Below, piece by piece: positions 1 to 8,128 of a stretch of 64,000 nucleotides of DNA; the first letter of the stretch is position 1; every line of letters begins with the position of its first letter. Under the pieces are notes generated by a model. That model was not told where the DNA came from. It was given only the letters and a program-made list of their open reading frames with translations, and did not search any database. The stretch covers positions 3,782,001-3,846,000 of the forward strand of contig NZ_JACHNE010000001.1 of assembly GCF_014205255.1 (NCBI RefSeq), read 5' to 3'. The DNA comes from Streptomyces caelestis. GTDB lineage: Bacteria; Actinomycetota; Actinomycetes; Streptomycetales; Streptomycetaceae. The position numbers and the translations under genes were made by a program.

Positions 1-1
1 C

Positions 2-505
2 TGGTCCTACGGGGCCGTCGTCGGGGCGCACTGGGCCGAGCGGAACCCGGAGCGTGCCGTGGGCGCGGTCCTGGTCGACGGCGCGTTCCCCTACGACTGG
101 CTGGACGAGGCCATGGAGCAGCGGATCCGGAAGCTGTTCCGGCGGCTGGGCTGGTTCATGCCGCTGCTGCGCCCGACGGGCCTGACCCCGCGGATGACCG
201 CCGCACAGCAGGCCGACAGCAACATCGAACTCGGCAGGCTCTCCCGGGAGCGCGAGCTGGGCCCCGTGCTGGACGGCATCACCGTCCCGGTGCGGTACGT
301 GGTCGCTTCCGGAACGTCCTTCGGAAGCCGCGGTGACGATCAGGAACGGATACGCACCGGCCTCGACGCGGTGACCGCCAGCAACCCGAACATCCGGATC
401 AGCGCGAAGGTCCCCAGCAACCACGGCGCGCTCCTCAAGAAGGACTTCCGGGCCATCGCCGATGCCGTCCGCGAGGTCGCCGCCCTCGACGGCGGGGAGC
501 ACTGA
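2..505 (+). CDS. alpha/beta hydrolase, C-terminal part (5' end outside window)
   Basis: The reading frame is open from the first complete codon and ends at TGA 503-505. It begins inside the nucleophile elbow of an alpha/beta hydrolase (W-S-Y-G-A, the usual G-x-S-x-G with the first Gly outside the window), so the catalytic Ser is near base 5. A His in the segment SNHGALLKKDF near the C-terminus fits the catalytic His. About 167 residues are visible, the C-terminal half to two thirds of a typical family member. The substrate cannot be told. The first ATG in frame is at 59, but the elbow upstream of it shows that the true start lies off the window. Confidence 0.85.
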   Translation, partial: WSYGAVVGAHWAERNPERAVGAVLVDGAFPYDWLDEAMEQRIRKLFRRLGWFMPLLRPTGLTPRMTAAQQADSNIELGRLSRERELGPVLDGITVPVRYVVASGTSFGSRGDDQERIRTGLDAVTASNPNIRISAKVPSNHGALLKKDFRAIADAVREVAALDGGEH

Positions 506-582
506 AGTCGCGACCAGCCTCCGCACCCCTCCCGACCAGCACGATTACCCGTGCGGGGGGGGGCAGAGGTGCCTCGAAGCCC

Positions 583-625
583 CACCGGCCGCAGAGAAGG
601 CATGCGCCTTTCTCTGCGACCGGTG
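583..625. terminator. long hairpin, probable bidirectional terminator
   Basis: A near-perfect inverted repeat: left arm CACCGG/CGCAGAGAAGGC, right arm GCCTTTCTCTGCG/CCGGTG, with a short ATGC loop and single-base bulges. It sits between the stop of the hydrolase (505) and the stop of the small minus-strand ORF (641), a position expected to stop transcription from both sides. Confidence 0.6.
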
Positions 626-640
626 CGCTGTGCCGCGCCC

Positions 641-787
641 CTACGGAAGCAGAGGCAGGAACTCCCGCATCCACACGTGGTAGTACGGCCGGGTGGAGAC
701 CGTGACGATGTTTCCGTCGCGGACGGCCACGTCGCCCGCGGCCACGTAGGTGTTGTCGGGCGCGATCTCTGACCGGATCATGTCCAT
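641..787 (-). CDS. small hypothetical protein (48 aa)
   Basis: The ORF begins MDMIRSEIAPDN and ends at 641. A GAAGGAAA ribosome-binding-like stretch lies about 10 nt upstream of the ATG at 787. It lies 143 nt downstream of the beta-propeller gene on the same strand and could share its transcript. The sequence is not low complexity and includes a hydrophobic/aromatic C-terminal third. I recognise no family. It might also be the remnant end of a larger degraded gene, since the open frame extends upstream to 997 with composition that no longer looks like protein. Confidence 0.4.
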   Translation of the reverse strand: MDMIRSEIAPDNTYVAAGDVAVRDGNIVTVSTRPYYHVWMREFLPLLP

Positions 788-930
788 GCCGGTCAGTTTC
801 CTTCGCTGGTCCTCTCTCTGCCGAACTGAGCTGTGCACGCAGGGGCCATGGCGAACATCTACCCTCCCGGCACCGCCCCCGAGGCGGCTGGCCTCAGGCA
901 GCGGCTGCCGGGAAGGGCCGCGAGTGCGCG

Positions 931-1815
931 TCAGTTGACGGGGTCGACACCGCCGCTGTCGAGTTCGCCAGCCTCGGCGGTGTAGGTGCAGTGCCACAGC
1001 TTGTTGTCGCGGCCGCGGCCGAAGAGTTCGATGTTGCCGGGCATGCGGGAGACAGCGGCGAGGTGGTCGTCCGTGTTATGGATGCCCAGGTTGTCCCACT
1101 CGCTCCAGGCCTCCCCGTTCCAGGACCGGTGCAGCACCTGGTGGTCCCAGCCCTTGGCGAAGACGTCCAGGCGGTCAGGCCCCCAAGTGGTCACGGCCGG
1201 GCTGGAGATGAAGCCGGAGCCGATGTCATGCCACTTGGACCAGGTACTGCCATGGCAGACGCGGTGCCACAGGGTGTTGGTCCGCGCGCCGCGGGCGACG
1301 AGGTCGACGCGGCTCGTGTTCCATGAAGCCGCCGCGACGGCACCCTGGATCGTGCTGCCGATCGCGTTGAACGGCTCCCAGCGGTGCGTTGCGGGCGGGC
1401 AGGTTGCATGCAACACCTGGTTGGAGCTGCTCAGGGTGAACAGGTCCAAGCGGTGATCCCTGGACGAGACGGCTGCCAGGCCAGCCCATGCCTCCGTGGA
1501 TTCGTTGGTCTTGGTCCAGCCCTTCTCCCAGCCGCTGCCGTCGACGTAGGACTTGCGCCAGATGATCTGGCCGCCGCCTACGTGGTAAACGGTGTAATAA
1601 TCCGGAGAGCCGGCCAGGATCGCCGGATCGTAGGTGCTCCTCCCACCCAGAGAGTCCCAATCACCCCAGCCGCTGCCGTCCTCGTACGACCGGCAGACGA
1701 TCTCGTTCTCCGTGCCGCGCGCCACCACCATCATGCGCTCTTTCACCCGCGAGGCTGCGCTGGGGGCCGAAATGATCGCCCCGCCCAAGTCCACCCAGTC
1801 GCTCCACTTGCCCAT
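931..1815 (-). CDS. PLL-like beta-propeller lectin-type protein (294 aa)
   Basis: The protein is built of about six repeats of roughly 45 residues with a recurrent W-x-x-W-x-x-L-G-G pattern (e.g. SDWVDLGGAI, GDWDSLGG, SKWHDIGSGF, SEWDNLG) followed by strands such as DRLDVFAKG and NKLWH. This is the signature of the Photorhabdus PLL/fucose-binding-lectin type propeller, usually six or seven blades. The ATG at 1815 is preceded by GGGGAG at a 9-nt distance, so I chose it over the longer frame to 1908. No signal peptide is visible after this start, which is odd for a lectin. The role is probably glycan binding, by fold only. Cytosolic retention, or an upstream exported segment lost by frameshift, are alternatives. 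Confidence 0.75.
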   Translation of the reverse strand: MGKWSDWVDLGGAIISAPSAASRVKERMMVVARGTENEIVCRSYEDGSGWGDWDSLGGRSTYDPAILAGSPDYYTVYHVGGGQIIWRKSYVDGSGWEKGWTKTNESTEAWAGLAAVSSRDHRLDLFTLSSSNQVLHATCPPATHRWEPFNAIGSTIQGAVAAASWNTSRVDLVARGARTNTLWHRVCHGSTWSKWHDIGSGFISSPAVTTWGPDRLDVFAKGWDHQVLHRSWNGEAWSEWDNLGIHNTDDHLAAVSRMPGNIELFGRGRDNKLWHCTYTAEAGELDSGGVDPVN

Positions 1816-2069
1816 GTGGTCCACTCCCCTTGGTCCGGCTTGGTCACGTGTTGCCTGGTGCAGTCGATGGGCCGACAGGCATCGGTCTCGCCGTTCCCCC
1901 GGGCGCACACTCGCTGGCCGGGGAAATCAGCGAACCGTTCCACATCCTCGAAGAGCGTCACGCAGGTCCCCCCACGACGCAGGGCCCCCCTCTTCGTATC
2001 GCCCACATCGTCATGTGCCGTCGGCATACCTGCTACGGATGCCAACGCACCGAATGCTCCCCTGCACAC
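1816..2069 (-). other. possible coding remnant upstream of the propeller gene
   Basis: This stretch has an open frame (GTG 2069, ATG 2027) with strongly G/C-biased third positions and four or more Cys residues, running on into the start of the propeller gene in a different frame. It has no convincing ribosome-binding site. It could be the 5' half of a formerly longer, possibly Cys-rich gene that has shifted frame relative to the propeller. Otherwise the interval holds nothing I recognise. Confidence 0.25.
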
Positions 2070-2294
2070 CAGTCGAAAAAACTAATGATCATGACAAATC
2101 GGGTGAGAGTGTGATGCGCGCCTCTCGTGAAGAATGGGTTTCAGCCGCAGGCGCCAATACCTCGTGTATACGTACGTACGCCCCGTCCGTCCAAGCTCCA
2201 CCTCGCCTGCGACGGACAGGGCCGGCCCCTGGCGTTCACCCACGGCCTCGCCGGTGACAACAAGCCTGCCTATGTGACAACTACCGTGCTTCGG

Positions 2295-2681
2295 CTCAAT
2301 CAGCTCGGTGTTGCCCTCCTGGATCAGGTCCAGGAAGTGCAGTCCGCGACCGGTGTAGCGCTTGGCGACGGAGACGACCAGGCGGAGGTTGGCCTCGGTG
2401 AGGTGCTTCTTCGCGCGGTGGCCCTCCTCGGCGAGGAGGGCCAGTTCCCGGCGGAAGTGCAGGTCCAGGCCGGGTTCTTCGGCGAGGAGGTGCTCGGCAT
2501 ACAGGCCGGCCTCGATGCGCTTGCCCAGGTTCACCTCCTGTTCGGCGGTCAGCAGCCGGACCCTGGCGATGAGCCGCAGGTAGCCCTTCACCTGGTCGAC
2601 CGTGCCACTGTCGGAGGGGAGCCGCGCACGGGGGGTGTGTCGGTCTCGTCGGCCTCCGCGAGCAAGTTCCTCCGGGTCCTC
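2295..2681 (-). pseudogene. remnant of a HrdA/HrdD-type sigma-70 factor
   Basis: Frame translation from about 2603 down to 2310 reads as region 1.2 to 2.2 of a group 1/2 sigma factor: VKGYLRLIARVRLLTAEQEV, then LRLVVSVAKRYTGRG and FLDLIQEGN. Directly after QEGN the expected LGLIRAVEKFDY sequence is replaced by unrelated residues and regions 2.3 to 4.2 are missing. The N-terminus also lacks a recognisable start and runs into the neighbouring Lrp remnant. Roughly 100 of over 300 expected residues remain. It cannot bind -10 and -35 elements as a sigma factor would and is most likely dead DNA. Confidence 0.75.
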
Positions 2682-2721
2682 CACCCCACTGCGTCCTGCG
2701 CGCGTCGAGCCGACGGCTGCC

Positions 2722-3174
2722 GCCGTCTCCCTCGACGAAGCCGACGAGGCGCTGGTCGCCGTGCTGCGGCGCGACGGACGAGCCACCTTCAGTGAGCTGC
2801 AGAACAGCACCGGCCAGTCGGAGTCCGCGGTCAAGCGGCGCCTGGAGCACCTGCGCTCCACGGGTGTCCTCTACTTCGACGTGCAGCACGACAGCGAATC
2901 TCTCGGCCACGGCGTCCGCGCGATGCTCTGGCTCACCGTCACCCCCTCCGCGCTCGATGCTGCCGGACGGGCGCTGGCAGAACACTCCGAGGTCCGCTTC
3001 GCCGCCGCCACCACCGGCCAGGCCAACCTCACCGCCTCCGTTGGCAGCTCCAGTACGGGCGGGCTCTACACGTACTTGAGCGAGAAGATCGGAGCCCTCG
3101 ACGGTGTGCAGACCGTGGAGACCGCCCTGACCCTGCGCCGGGTCACACACCTCACCTACGAACCGAGCCGCTGA
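2722..3174 (+). pseudogene. 5'-truncated Lrp/AsnC-type regulator
   Basis: From about 2728 the frame reads as an AsnC/Lrp winged-helix unit (LDEADEALVAVLRRDGRATF, then QSESAVKRRLEHLRSTGVL) followed by an AsnC_trans_reg/RAM-like ligand domain ending at 3174. Streptomyces paralogues of about 330 residues usually carry two such HTH-RAM units. Only the C-terminal unit is present here. Upstream of 2722 the frame is merely the antisense of the sigma remnant, although it stays open to an ATG at 2602, so a 190-aa hybrid might still be translated. The 3' end overlaps the convergent ATPase gene by 19 nt. Residual DNA binding cannot be excluded. Confidence 0.6.
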
Positions 3175-3653
3175 CCGTCGGCCGTCCGGACGCCTCGTGG
3201 ACTTCGAGAGCGGGACTCCCGCACATCCCCGTGCGTCATGAGCAGTTCGGCCCACACCGTCTTGCCGCGGGCCGGTGCCTCCACCACGCCCCACCGGTTC
3301 GCGTACGCCTCGACGATGCGCAAGCCGTGCCCTCCCTCCGCGTCCCACTCCCCCGGGGCCGGGATGCGCGGGACCCGGTCGCCCTGGGCGTCGGTGACCT
3401 CGATACGGAGAGTGCGATCGGCTCGTAGCGTCAGTCGCAGCCGGAAGTCCCTGCCCCGGACCCGTCCATGCAGTACGGCGTTGGACGCCAGCTCCGCCAC
3501 CACCTGTGCGGCGGCCTCGTACGGCTCGCCCCACTCGTCGAGTTGACGTTCGGTGAGCAGCCGGGCCAGTCGAGCACCCCTTCGAGTAGCGGACAGCTGC
3601 ACCGCGAAGTGGCGGGTGGGGGCGGTGATTTGGGCGAGGGATTTCTGGCTCAT
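3156..3653 (-). CDS. RsbW/anti-sigma-type ATP-binding regulator (165 aa)
   Basis: Single-domain GHKL/HATPase_c_2 protein. The N box is visible as ELASNAVLHGR, the G1 box as DAQGDR, and the G2 box as GGHGLRIVEAYANRWG. Proteins of this family bind ATP and partner with anti-anti-sigma factors or XRE regulators. It is divergent from the XRE-DUF5753 gene (3767) and together with the DUF397 gene forms the WhiJ/AbaA-type triad that is scattered in many paralogous copies through Streptomyces genomes and linked to development and antibiotic control. The start is ATG 3653. The C-terminal 20 residues are basic and probably disordered. Which sigma factor or regulator it controls is unknown. Confidence 0.88.
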   Translation of the reverse strand: MSQKSLAQITAPTRHFAVQLSATRRGARLARLLTERQLDEWGEPYEAAAQVVAELASNAVLHGRVRGRDFRLRLTLRADRTLRIEVTDAQGDRVPRIPAPGEWDAEGGHGLRIVEAYANRWGVVEAPARGKTVWAELLMTHGDVRESRSRSPRGVRTADGQRLGS

Positions 3654-3766
3654 GTCACCCAGCGTGGCCGCACCTCCCTACCCTGAACAGCAACGACCCC
3701 GGTACGGAGAGTGACTGTCCGGACGCGTGGCGGGGTCGTACGGCTCGTACGTCAGGAGGGGAAGGC

Positions 3767-4579
3767 GTGGAGGACGAGGAAGCGGCGGCCGTGCTCAGGA
3801 CGGTCGGGCGGCAGATCAAGATGTGGCGCGAGGCCGCCGGGTTGAAGCAGACGGAGCTGGGCTCGGCGATCGGGTACGGCGAGGAGATGGTTTCGTCCGT
3901 GGAGCGGGCGAGGCGGATCCCCAAGCCGGACTTCCTGGACAAGACCGATGAGGTGCTCGGCGCCGGCGGCAAGATCTCGGCGATGAAGGAGGACGTGGAG
4001 AAGGCCAGGTATCCGAAGACCGTGCGGGACCTGACGAAGCTGGAGGACCAGGCGGTCGAGCTCGGGGCCTACGCGGCTCTGCACATCCACGGGCTGTTGC
4101 AGACGCCGGAGTACGCCCAGGCGTTGTACGCCATGCGGCGGCCGGCCTACACCGAGGACGAGATCGAGCGTCACGTGGCCGCACGCATGGCACGGAAGGC
4201 CGTCTTCGATCGGGTACCCCGAGCGCTGGTCACGTTTGTCCAGGAAGAGATGACGCTGCGGCGGCCCTTCGGGGGCAAGATGGTGTTGCGCCGACAGCTC
4301 GAACACCTGTTCGAAGTGGCGGAGTTGCGGCACGTCGAGATCCAAGTGATGCCCATGGACAGGGAGGACCACGCGGCTGTGATGGGCTCGTTCCGGTTGC
4401 TGAAGCTCCAGGACGGCAAGGCCCTCGGTCACACGGAAAGCCAGCTGTACGACCGCGTGATCAGCGACCCAAAAGACGTACAGGTTCTCGATATGCGCTA
4501 TGGCATGATCCGGGCGCAGGCCCTCTCGCCCCGCGAGTCACTGGCCTTCATCGAAAAAGTGCTGGGAGAAGAGACATGA
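3767..4579 (+). CDS. XRE-family HTH regulator with DUF5753 domain (WhiJ-like, 270 aa)
   Basis: The N-terminal helix-turn-helix spans about residues 10-65 (RQIKMWREAAGLKQTELGSA then EEMVSSVERARRIP). The remaining 200 residues are the DUF5753 domain (LEDQAVELGAYAALHIHGLL, QTPEYAQALY). The start is GTG 3767, immediately preceded by AGGAGGGG. The stop overlaps the DUF397 start (ATGA), implying translational coupling. In S. coelicolor, WhiJ-type proteins repress developmental genes, with the DUF397 partner thought to modulate DNA binding. The intergenic region shared with the divergent ATPase (3654-3766) is the likely operator region. Confidence 0.93.
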   Translation: MEDEEAAAVLRTVGRQIKMWREAAGLKQTELGSAIGYGEEMVSSVERARRIPKPDFLDKTDEVLGAGGKISAMKEDVEKARYPKTVRDLTKLEDQAVELGAYAALHIHGLLQTPEYAQALYAMRRPAYTEDEIERHVAARMARKAVFDRVPRALVTFVQEEMTLRRPFGGKMVLRRQLEHLFEVAELRHVEIQVMPMDREDHAAVMGSFRLLKLQDGKALGHTESQLYDRVISDPKDVQVLDMRYGMIRAQALSPRESLAFIEKVLGEET

Positions 4580-4770
4580 CGCCCACCCCACTGACGTGGT
4601 TCAAGAGCAGCTACAGCGGAAACGACGGCCCTGATTGCGTCGAGGTCGCCATATCCCCCGCCCCCCACCCCACCATCCACATCCGCGACTCCAAGAAAAA
4701 GGACGCCGCCCGCCTGGCATTTACCGACGGTGCCTGGTCCGAATTCCTGGAGTTCGCGGTGGGGCGCTGA
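4576..4770 (+). CDS. DUF397 small protein (64 aa)
   Basis: This is a canonical DUF397 protein: TWFKSSYSG near the N-terminus, a conserved Cys-Val-Glu-Val (DCVEVA), then IRDSKKK and a final WSEFLEF. It overlaps the XRE gene by 4 nt, the usual arrangement. These proteins are proposed to bind or antagonise the adjacent WhiJ-like HTH protein. The family is nearly restricted to Streptomyces-type actinobacteria, which supports the taxonomic call. Confidence 0.93.
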   Translation: MTPTPLTWFKSSYSGNDGPDCVEVAISPAPHPTIHIRDSKKKDAARLAFTDGAWSEFLEFAVGR

Positions 4771-4773
4771 GCC

Positions 4774-4914
4774 TCAGTCCCGGGCGGGGGCCGTTTCAGG
4801 GTCGGGGGTCGTGCCGTTCTCCTCGGCCTCCGCTCGCTCCTTCTTCAGGGCGAGTCCCCGGGCCAGGGCCTCCGAGTACAGCCTCATTTCCGCTTCTTTG
4901 CGCTCGTCAAACAC
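4774..4914 (-). CDS. small charged hypothetical protein (46 aa)
   Basis: GTG 4914 is preceded by GAGGAGG at 5-nt spacing, and the frame ends at TGA 4774-4776. The protein starts MFDERKEAEMRLYSEALARG, continues as a Lys/Glu/Ala-rich helix and ends in a Pro/Thr tail. It is convergent with the DUF397 gene, with stops only 4 nt apart. Third positions are G/C biased. The single amphipathic charged helix suggests a coiled-coil interaction peptide. No family is recognised. Confidence 0.5.
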   Translation of the reverse strand: MFDERKEAEMRLYSEALARGLALKKERAEAEENGTTPDPETAPARD

Positions 4915-5021
4915 CGATGCCTCCTCTGTGTGCAGGGGTGTTGAGGTGTGAAATATTACCCGTCCACGACGCGATACGTCACGGTCGAATTACATCCGCA
5001 CACAGCTAATTCGCATGCCGT

Positions 5022-7529
5022 TCACCCGGTGAGGACCGATCCCAATACCGCACGGTCGGTATCTGAAAGGCGTTCCAGTGCCTGGGAGTCGAGTTCCCGG
5101 ACTCTTTCCACATCGGCCCGTGCCTTCTCGAACCGCCCCATGAGTGCGTACAGCACCGCCCGGCGGCACAACGCCCAGACATACCCCGGCCGCAGTTCCA
5201 CCGCCCGGTTCAGGTCGGCGAGTGCCTCCGTGTGGCGGCCGAGGTGGGTGAGGGACGTGCCCCGGCTCGCGTACGCCGAGGTGTAGGCGGGGTCCAGGGC
5301 GAGCGCACGGTCGAAGTCGGCGACAGCCTCCTGGTCGCGGCCGGCGGCGCGCAGCGCGTCGCCGCGTTCGCAGCGGGCCCAGGGCCAGTCGGGGTTCAGG
5401 GTGAGGGCGTGGTCGAGGTCGGCCAGCTGACGTCGGGGGTCGCCCAGCGCGCGCCAGACCCGGGCGCGGCGGGCGAACGCCCAGGCGTAGTCCGGCTTGA
5501 GGTCCAGTGCCCGGCCCAGGTCGAAGAGGGCGGCGTCCAGGTCTCCGCGGCGTTCGTGCGTGGCGCCCCGGGAGGCCCAGGCGAACTCGTTGGCCGGGTC
5601 GAGGCGGATCCCTTCGCTCAGGTCCCGGATGGCCTCGTCGTGGTGCCGGGCGAGCCGGTGGTGTTCGCCGCGCAGGGCGACGTACCAGGAGTTGTCCGGC
5701 TCCAGCGCGACGGCCCGGTCCAGGTCGGCGATCGCTGCGTCGTCGTCGCCCAGCTCCCTGCGGATTCCGGCCCGGTGACGGTAGGCGACGGCCAGCTCCG
5801 GATCGAGGGCGACGGCCAGGTCGTACTCGGCGAGGGCCTGCGGGTACGCGGCCAGGCCGCGCAGCTCGTCGCCCCGTACGGCCCGGGCCCGGGCCTGAGT
5901 CGGCGCGTCGAGCACCGCGCGGCGCAGGAGCAGCCCGAGTGCGGCGATGACGCCCTCCGCGTCGAGTGCCGCCGTCAGTTCGGTGCCCCACGCGGCCACC
6001 ACCGCCGCGTCCGCGTCCTGTCCCGCGTCCACCAGCACCCGCGCCCACTGCGCGGCCACGCCCGCACCGGTGTCGCAGGCGTGGACGAAGTCCCGCAGCG
6101 CCTGCGGCAGCGCGTCCCGCTCACCCGCGCACAGGAGGTGGTACACCTCGGCCAGGCGCAGGCTCCGCCACGTCTCGTCGGCCCACGGCTCGTCCCCGCC
6201 GGTCTCCGTCTCCTCCCGCCAGTCGCGGAACGTCCGGGCCAGGCGTCGCTGCCGCTCGGCCCACCCGCGCGGCGACCGGCTCCGTTCCGCGCGCAGCATC
6301 GGTGCCCGTACGACGTCGTGGTAGCGCAGTCGTCCCCCGCCGCGCTCGGCGACGAACGGCATGCTCCGCAACCACGCGTAGAGCGGCTCCAGTTGTTCCT
6401 CGGGGCAGTCGGTGACCGCCCGGAACACGTCCGCGTCCAGCCATCTCGGCAGCGCGCAGGACAGTGCGGCGGCTCGGCGTGCCGGGTCCCGCTCCCACTT
6501 CAGGAAGCGTTCCACCGCCGTGGCGCTCGGGTCGCCCACGTCGTCCGGGTCGGCGGGGCGGGACTCGGCGAGGGTGGAGACCAGGACGGGCAGGCCGCCG
6601 GTGAGGCGCAGGACCTCCTCGACGACCGGTTCGGCGGTCACGCCCTTGCCGGCCAGCAGACCGCGTGCCTCCGCCTCGGTGAAGGGCGACAGGGGGACGT
6701 CCGTGACGAAGTCCCGCAGGCCGCCCCACAGGGCGGTGTCCAGGGGACGTTGGCCCGCCGTGACCACGACTGCCGTCGCGGGCATGGCGCCGTGGCGGTC
6801 GGTGGTCATCGTCTCGTGCAGCCAGTGGTCCAGGTACGGTGCCGTCCGCTCGTACGTGTCGAGGAAGAGGACGATCCAGGGGGCCGAGGCGGCGACCTGA
6901 GAGAGTTCGCGCAGGAGGACCGGCGTGAGCACCTGCTCCGGGGCGAAGACCAGCCGCACGTCCTCGTGGTCGCGGAAGCGGGACAGCACGCTGTCCCGAA
7001 CCCGGTCCACTCCGCCCGCGAGTTGGTCGGAGTCGAGCATGCCCGCGAGGGGGCCGACCACCGGGACCATCCCCAGCGCGACCACCCCGGCCCGGGCCGC
7101 CACCCTCCCGCTCGCCGACGGGCCCGCGTCCTCCGTCCGCGCGTCCAGTGCGGCGAGCGCGGCCAGCTCCGCCTCGTGCCTGCGTGCGTCGTGGGCGGCG
7201 AGCAGGCGGTCGAGGTCCTTCAACCGGCGTCCCTGCGCGGCGAACTGGCGGCTGATCTCCGCCATCACCTCCGGCACGCTGCCGGCGCTGTCGTCCACGT
7301 ACGCGGTCAGGGCGCCCTGTTCGCGGGCGATCTGCTCCCACTCCCGCAGCAGGAAGGTCTTTCCGACGCCCGCGTTGCCGTGGACGTGGAAGCGGAAGCG
7401 GTGGCGTTCGTCGTGTGGAGGAGTAACGAAGTTCCCGCGGAACAGGGCCCGTTCGGCGGACCGGCCGACGAAACCGGCCCGGGTCCGCTGCCGTATCAGG
7501 TCCTGCATCGAAGGCCTCGCCTGCGCCAT
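5022..7529 (-). CDS. STAND-type ATPase with C-terminal TPR array (about 835 aa)
   Basis: An N-terminal FVGRSAE entry motif precedes a P-loop (GNAGVGKTFLL) and a Walker B-like hydrophobic run with Asp (IVLFLDTYER). A GLPVLVSTLAE motif resembles the GLPL of NB-ARC/STAND proteins. The last 270 residues contain about eight TPR units (e.g. ALAEYDLAVALDPELAVAYR, AIADLDRAVALEPDN). Such proteins act as signal-responsive switches in transcriptional, cell-death or antiphage pathways; no effector domain is visible here. ATG 7529 follows GAGGGG; a start at 7571 or 7634 is possible but lacks a ribosome-binding site. It is divergent from the DUF2165 gene. Confidence 0.8.
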   Translation of the reverse strand: MAQARPSMQDLIRQRTRAGFVGRSAERALFRGNFVTPPHDERHRFRFHVHGNAGVGKTFLLREWEQIAREQGALTAYVDDSAGSVPEVMAEISRQFAAQGRRLKDLDRLLAAHDARRHEAELAALAALDARTEDAGPSASGRVAARAGVVALGMVPVVGPLAGMLDSDQLAGGVDRVRDSVLSRFRDHEDVRLVFAPEQVLTPVLLRELSQVAASAPWIVLFLDTYERTAPYLDHWLHETMTTDRHGAMPATAVVVTAGQRPLDTALWGGLRDFVTDVPLSPFTEAEARGLLAGKGVTAEPVVEEVLRLTGGLPVLVSTLAESRPADPDDVGDPSATAVERFLKWERDPARRAAALSCALPRWLDADVFRAVTDCPEEQLEPLYAWLRSMPFVAERGGGRLRYHDVVRAPMLRAERSRSPRGWAERQRRLARTFRDWREETETGGDEPWADETWRSLRLAEVYHLLCAGERDALPQALRDFVHACDTGAGVAAQWARVLVDAGQDADAAVVAAWGTELTAALDAEGVIAALGLLLRRAVLDAPTQARARAVRGDELRGLAAYPQALAEYDLAVALDPELAVAYRHRAGIRRELGDDDAAIADLDRAVALEPDNSWYVALRGEHHRLARHHDEAIRDLSEGIRLDPANEFAWASRGATHERRGDLDAALFDLGRALDLKPDYAWAFARRARVWRALGDPRRQLADLDHALTLNPDWPWARCERGDALRAAGRDQEAVADFDRALALDPAYTSAYASRGTSLTHLGRHTEALADLNRAVELRPGYVWALCRRAVLYALMGRFEKARADVERVRELDSQALERLSDTDRAVLGSVLTG

Positions 7530-7612
7530 CCGTACGTCCCCTCGTCTCGCCCGGCCGGCTTCCGTCGTCATTCTGTCGCGTCGGCGACCGCCGCTCGGGA
7601 AGAATGATCGGC

Positions 7613-8128
7613 ATGGCCACCTCCCCCACCTCACGCCGCGGCGGCGCGCTGTCTCTCGCCGCCACCCTGCTCACCGCCTCCGTCGCCCTCTACATGGCAC
7701 TGGTCGCGTTCGGGAACATCACCGACTTCGGCACCAACCAGCAGTTCGTCCGGCATGTGCTGGCGATGGACACCACGTTCAAGGACGAGGACCTGATGTG
7801 GCGGGCCATCACCAGTACGGGGCTTCAGGACACCGCGTACGTACTGATCATCGTCTGGGAGACCGTCGCCGCGCTGGTCCTCATATACGGGAGCTGGCTG
7901 TGGGCCAGACGTGATCAGCAGCAGGCCCGGCGGATGTCCACGTACGGGCTGCTGATGGTGTTGCTGCTGTTCGGCGCCGGGTTCATCGCGATCGGCGGTG
8001 AGTGGTTCTCCATGTGGCAGTCGAAGAGCTGGAACGGGCTGGACGCCGCCACCCGCGTGTTCCTGTTCAGCGGGCTGGTGCTGATCGTCAACCACCTGCC
8101 GTCCAAGCAGGCGGACTCGACTACCTGA
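7613..8128 (+). CDS. DUF2165 family small integral membrane protein (about 171 aa)
   Basis: Four hydrophobic segments alternate with short loops (LAATLLTASVALYMALVAFG, YVLIIVWETVAALVLIYG, TYGLLMVLLLFGAGFIAIG, VFLFSGLVLIVNHL), matching the DUF2165 predicted membrane protein family of about 165 residues. Conserved features include the FGNITDFGTNQQFVRHVLAM segment after the first helix. ATG 7613 is placed about 9 nt after GGGAAG; an ATG at 7604 is the alternative. No biochemical function is established for the family. It ends 8 nt inside the convergent Ldt-like gene. Confidence 0.85.
   Translation: MATSPTSRRGGALSLAATLLTASVALYMALVAFGNITDFGTNQQFVRHVLAMDTTFKDEDLMWRAITSTGLQDTAYVLIIVWETVAALVLIYGSWLWARRDQQQARRMSTYGLLMVLLLFGAGFIAIGGEWFSMWQSKSWNGLDAATRVFLFSGLVLIVNHLPSKQADSTT

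Noticed and set aside
926..938. CGTCAGTTGACG inverted repeat at the end of the propeller gene
   Set aside because: The arms point the opposite way and overlap a stop codon; not the same element as the TCTGACG operators.
5232..7607. Plus-strand ORF of 791 codons opposite the STAND-TPR gene
   Set aside because: Antisense frame with no domain signature; the TPR/P-loop protein on the minus strand explains the region.
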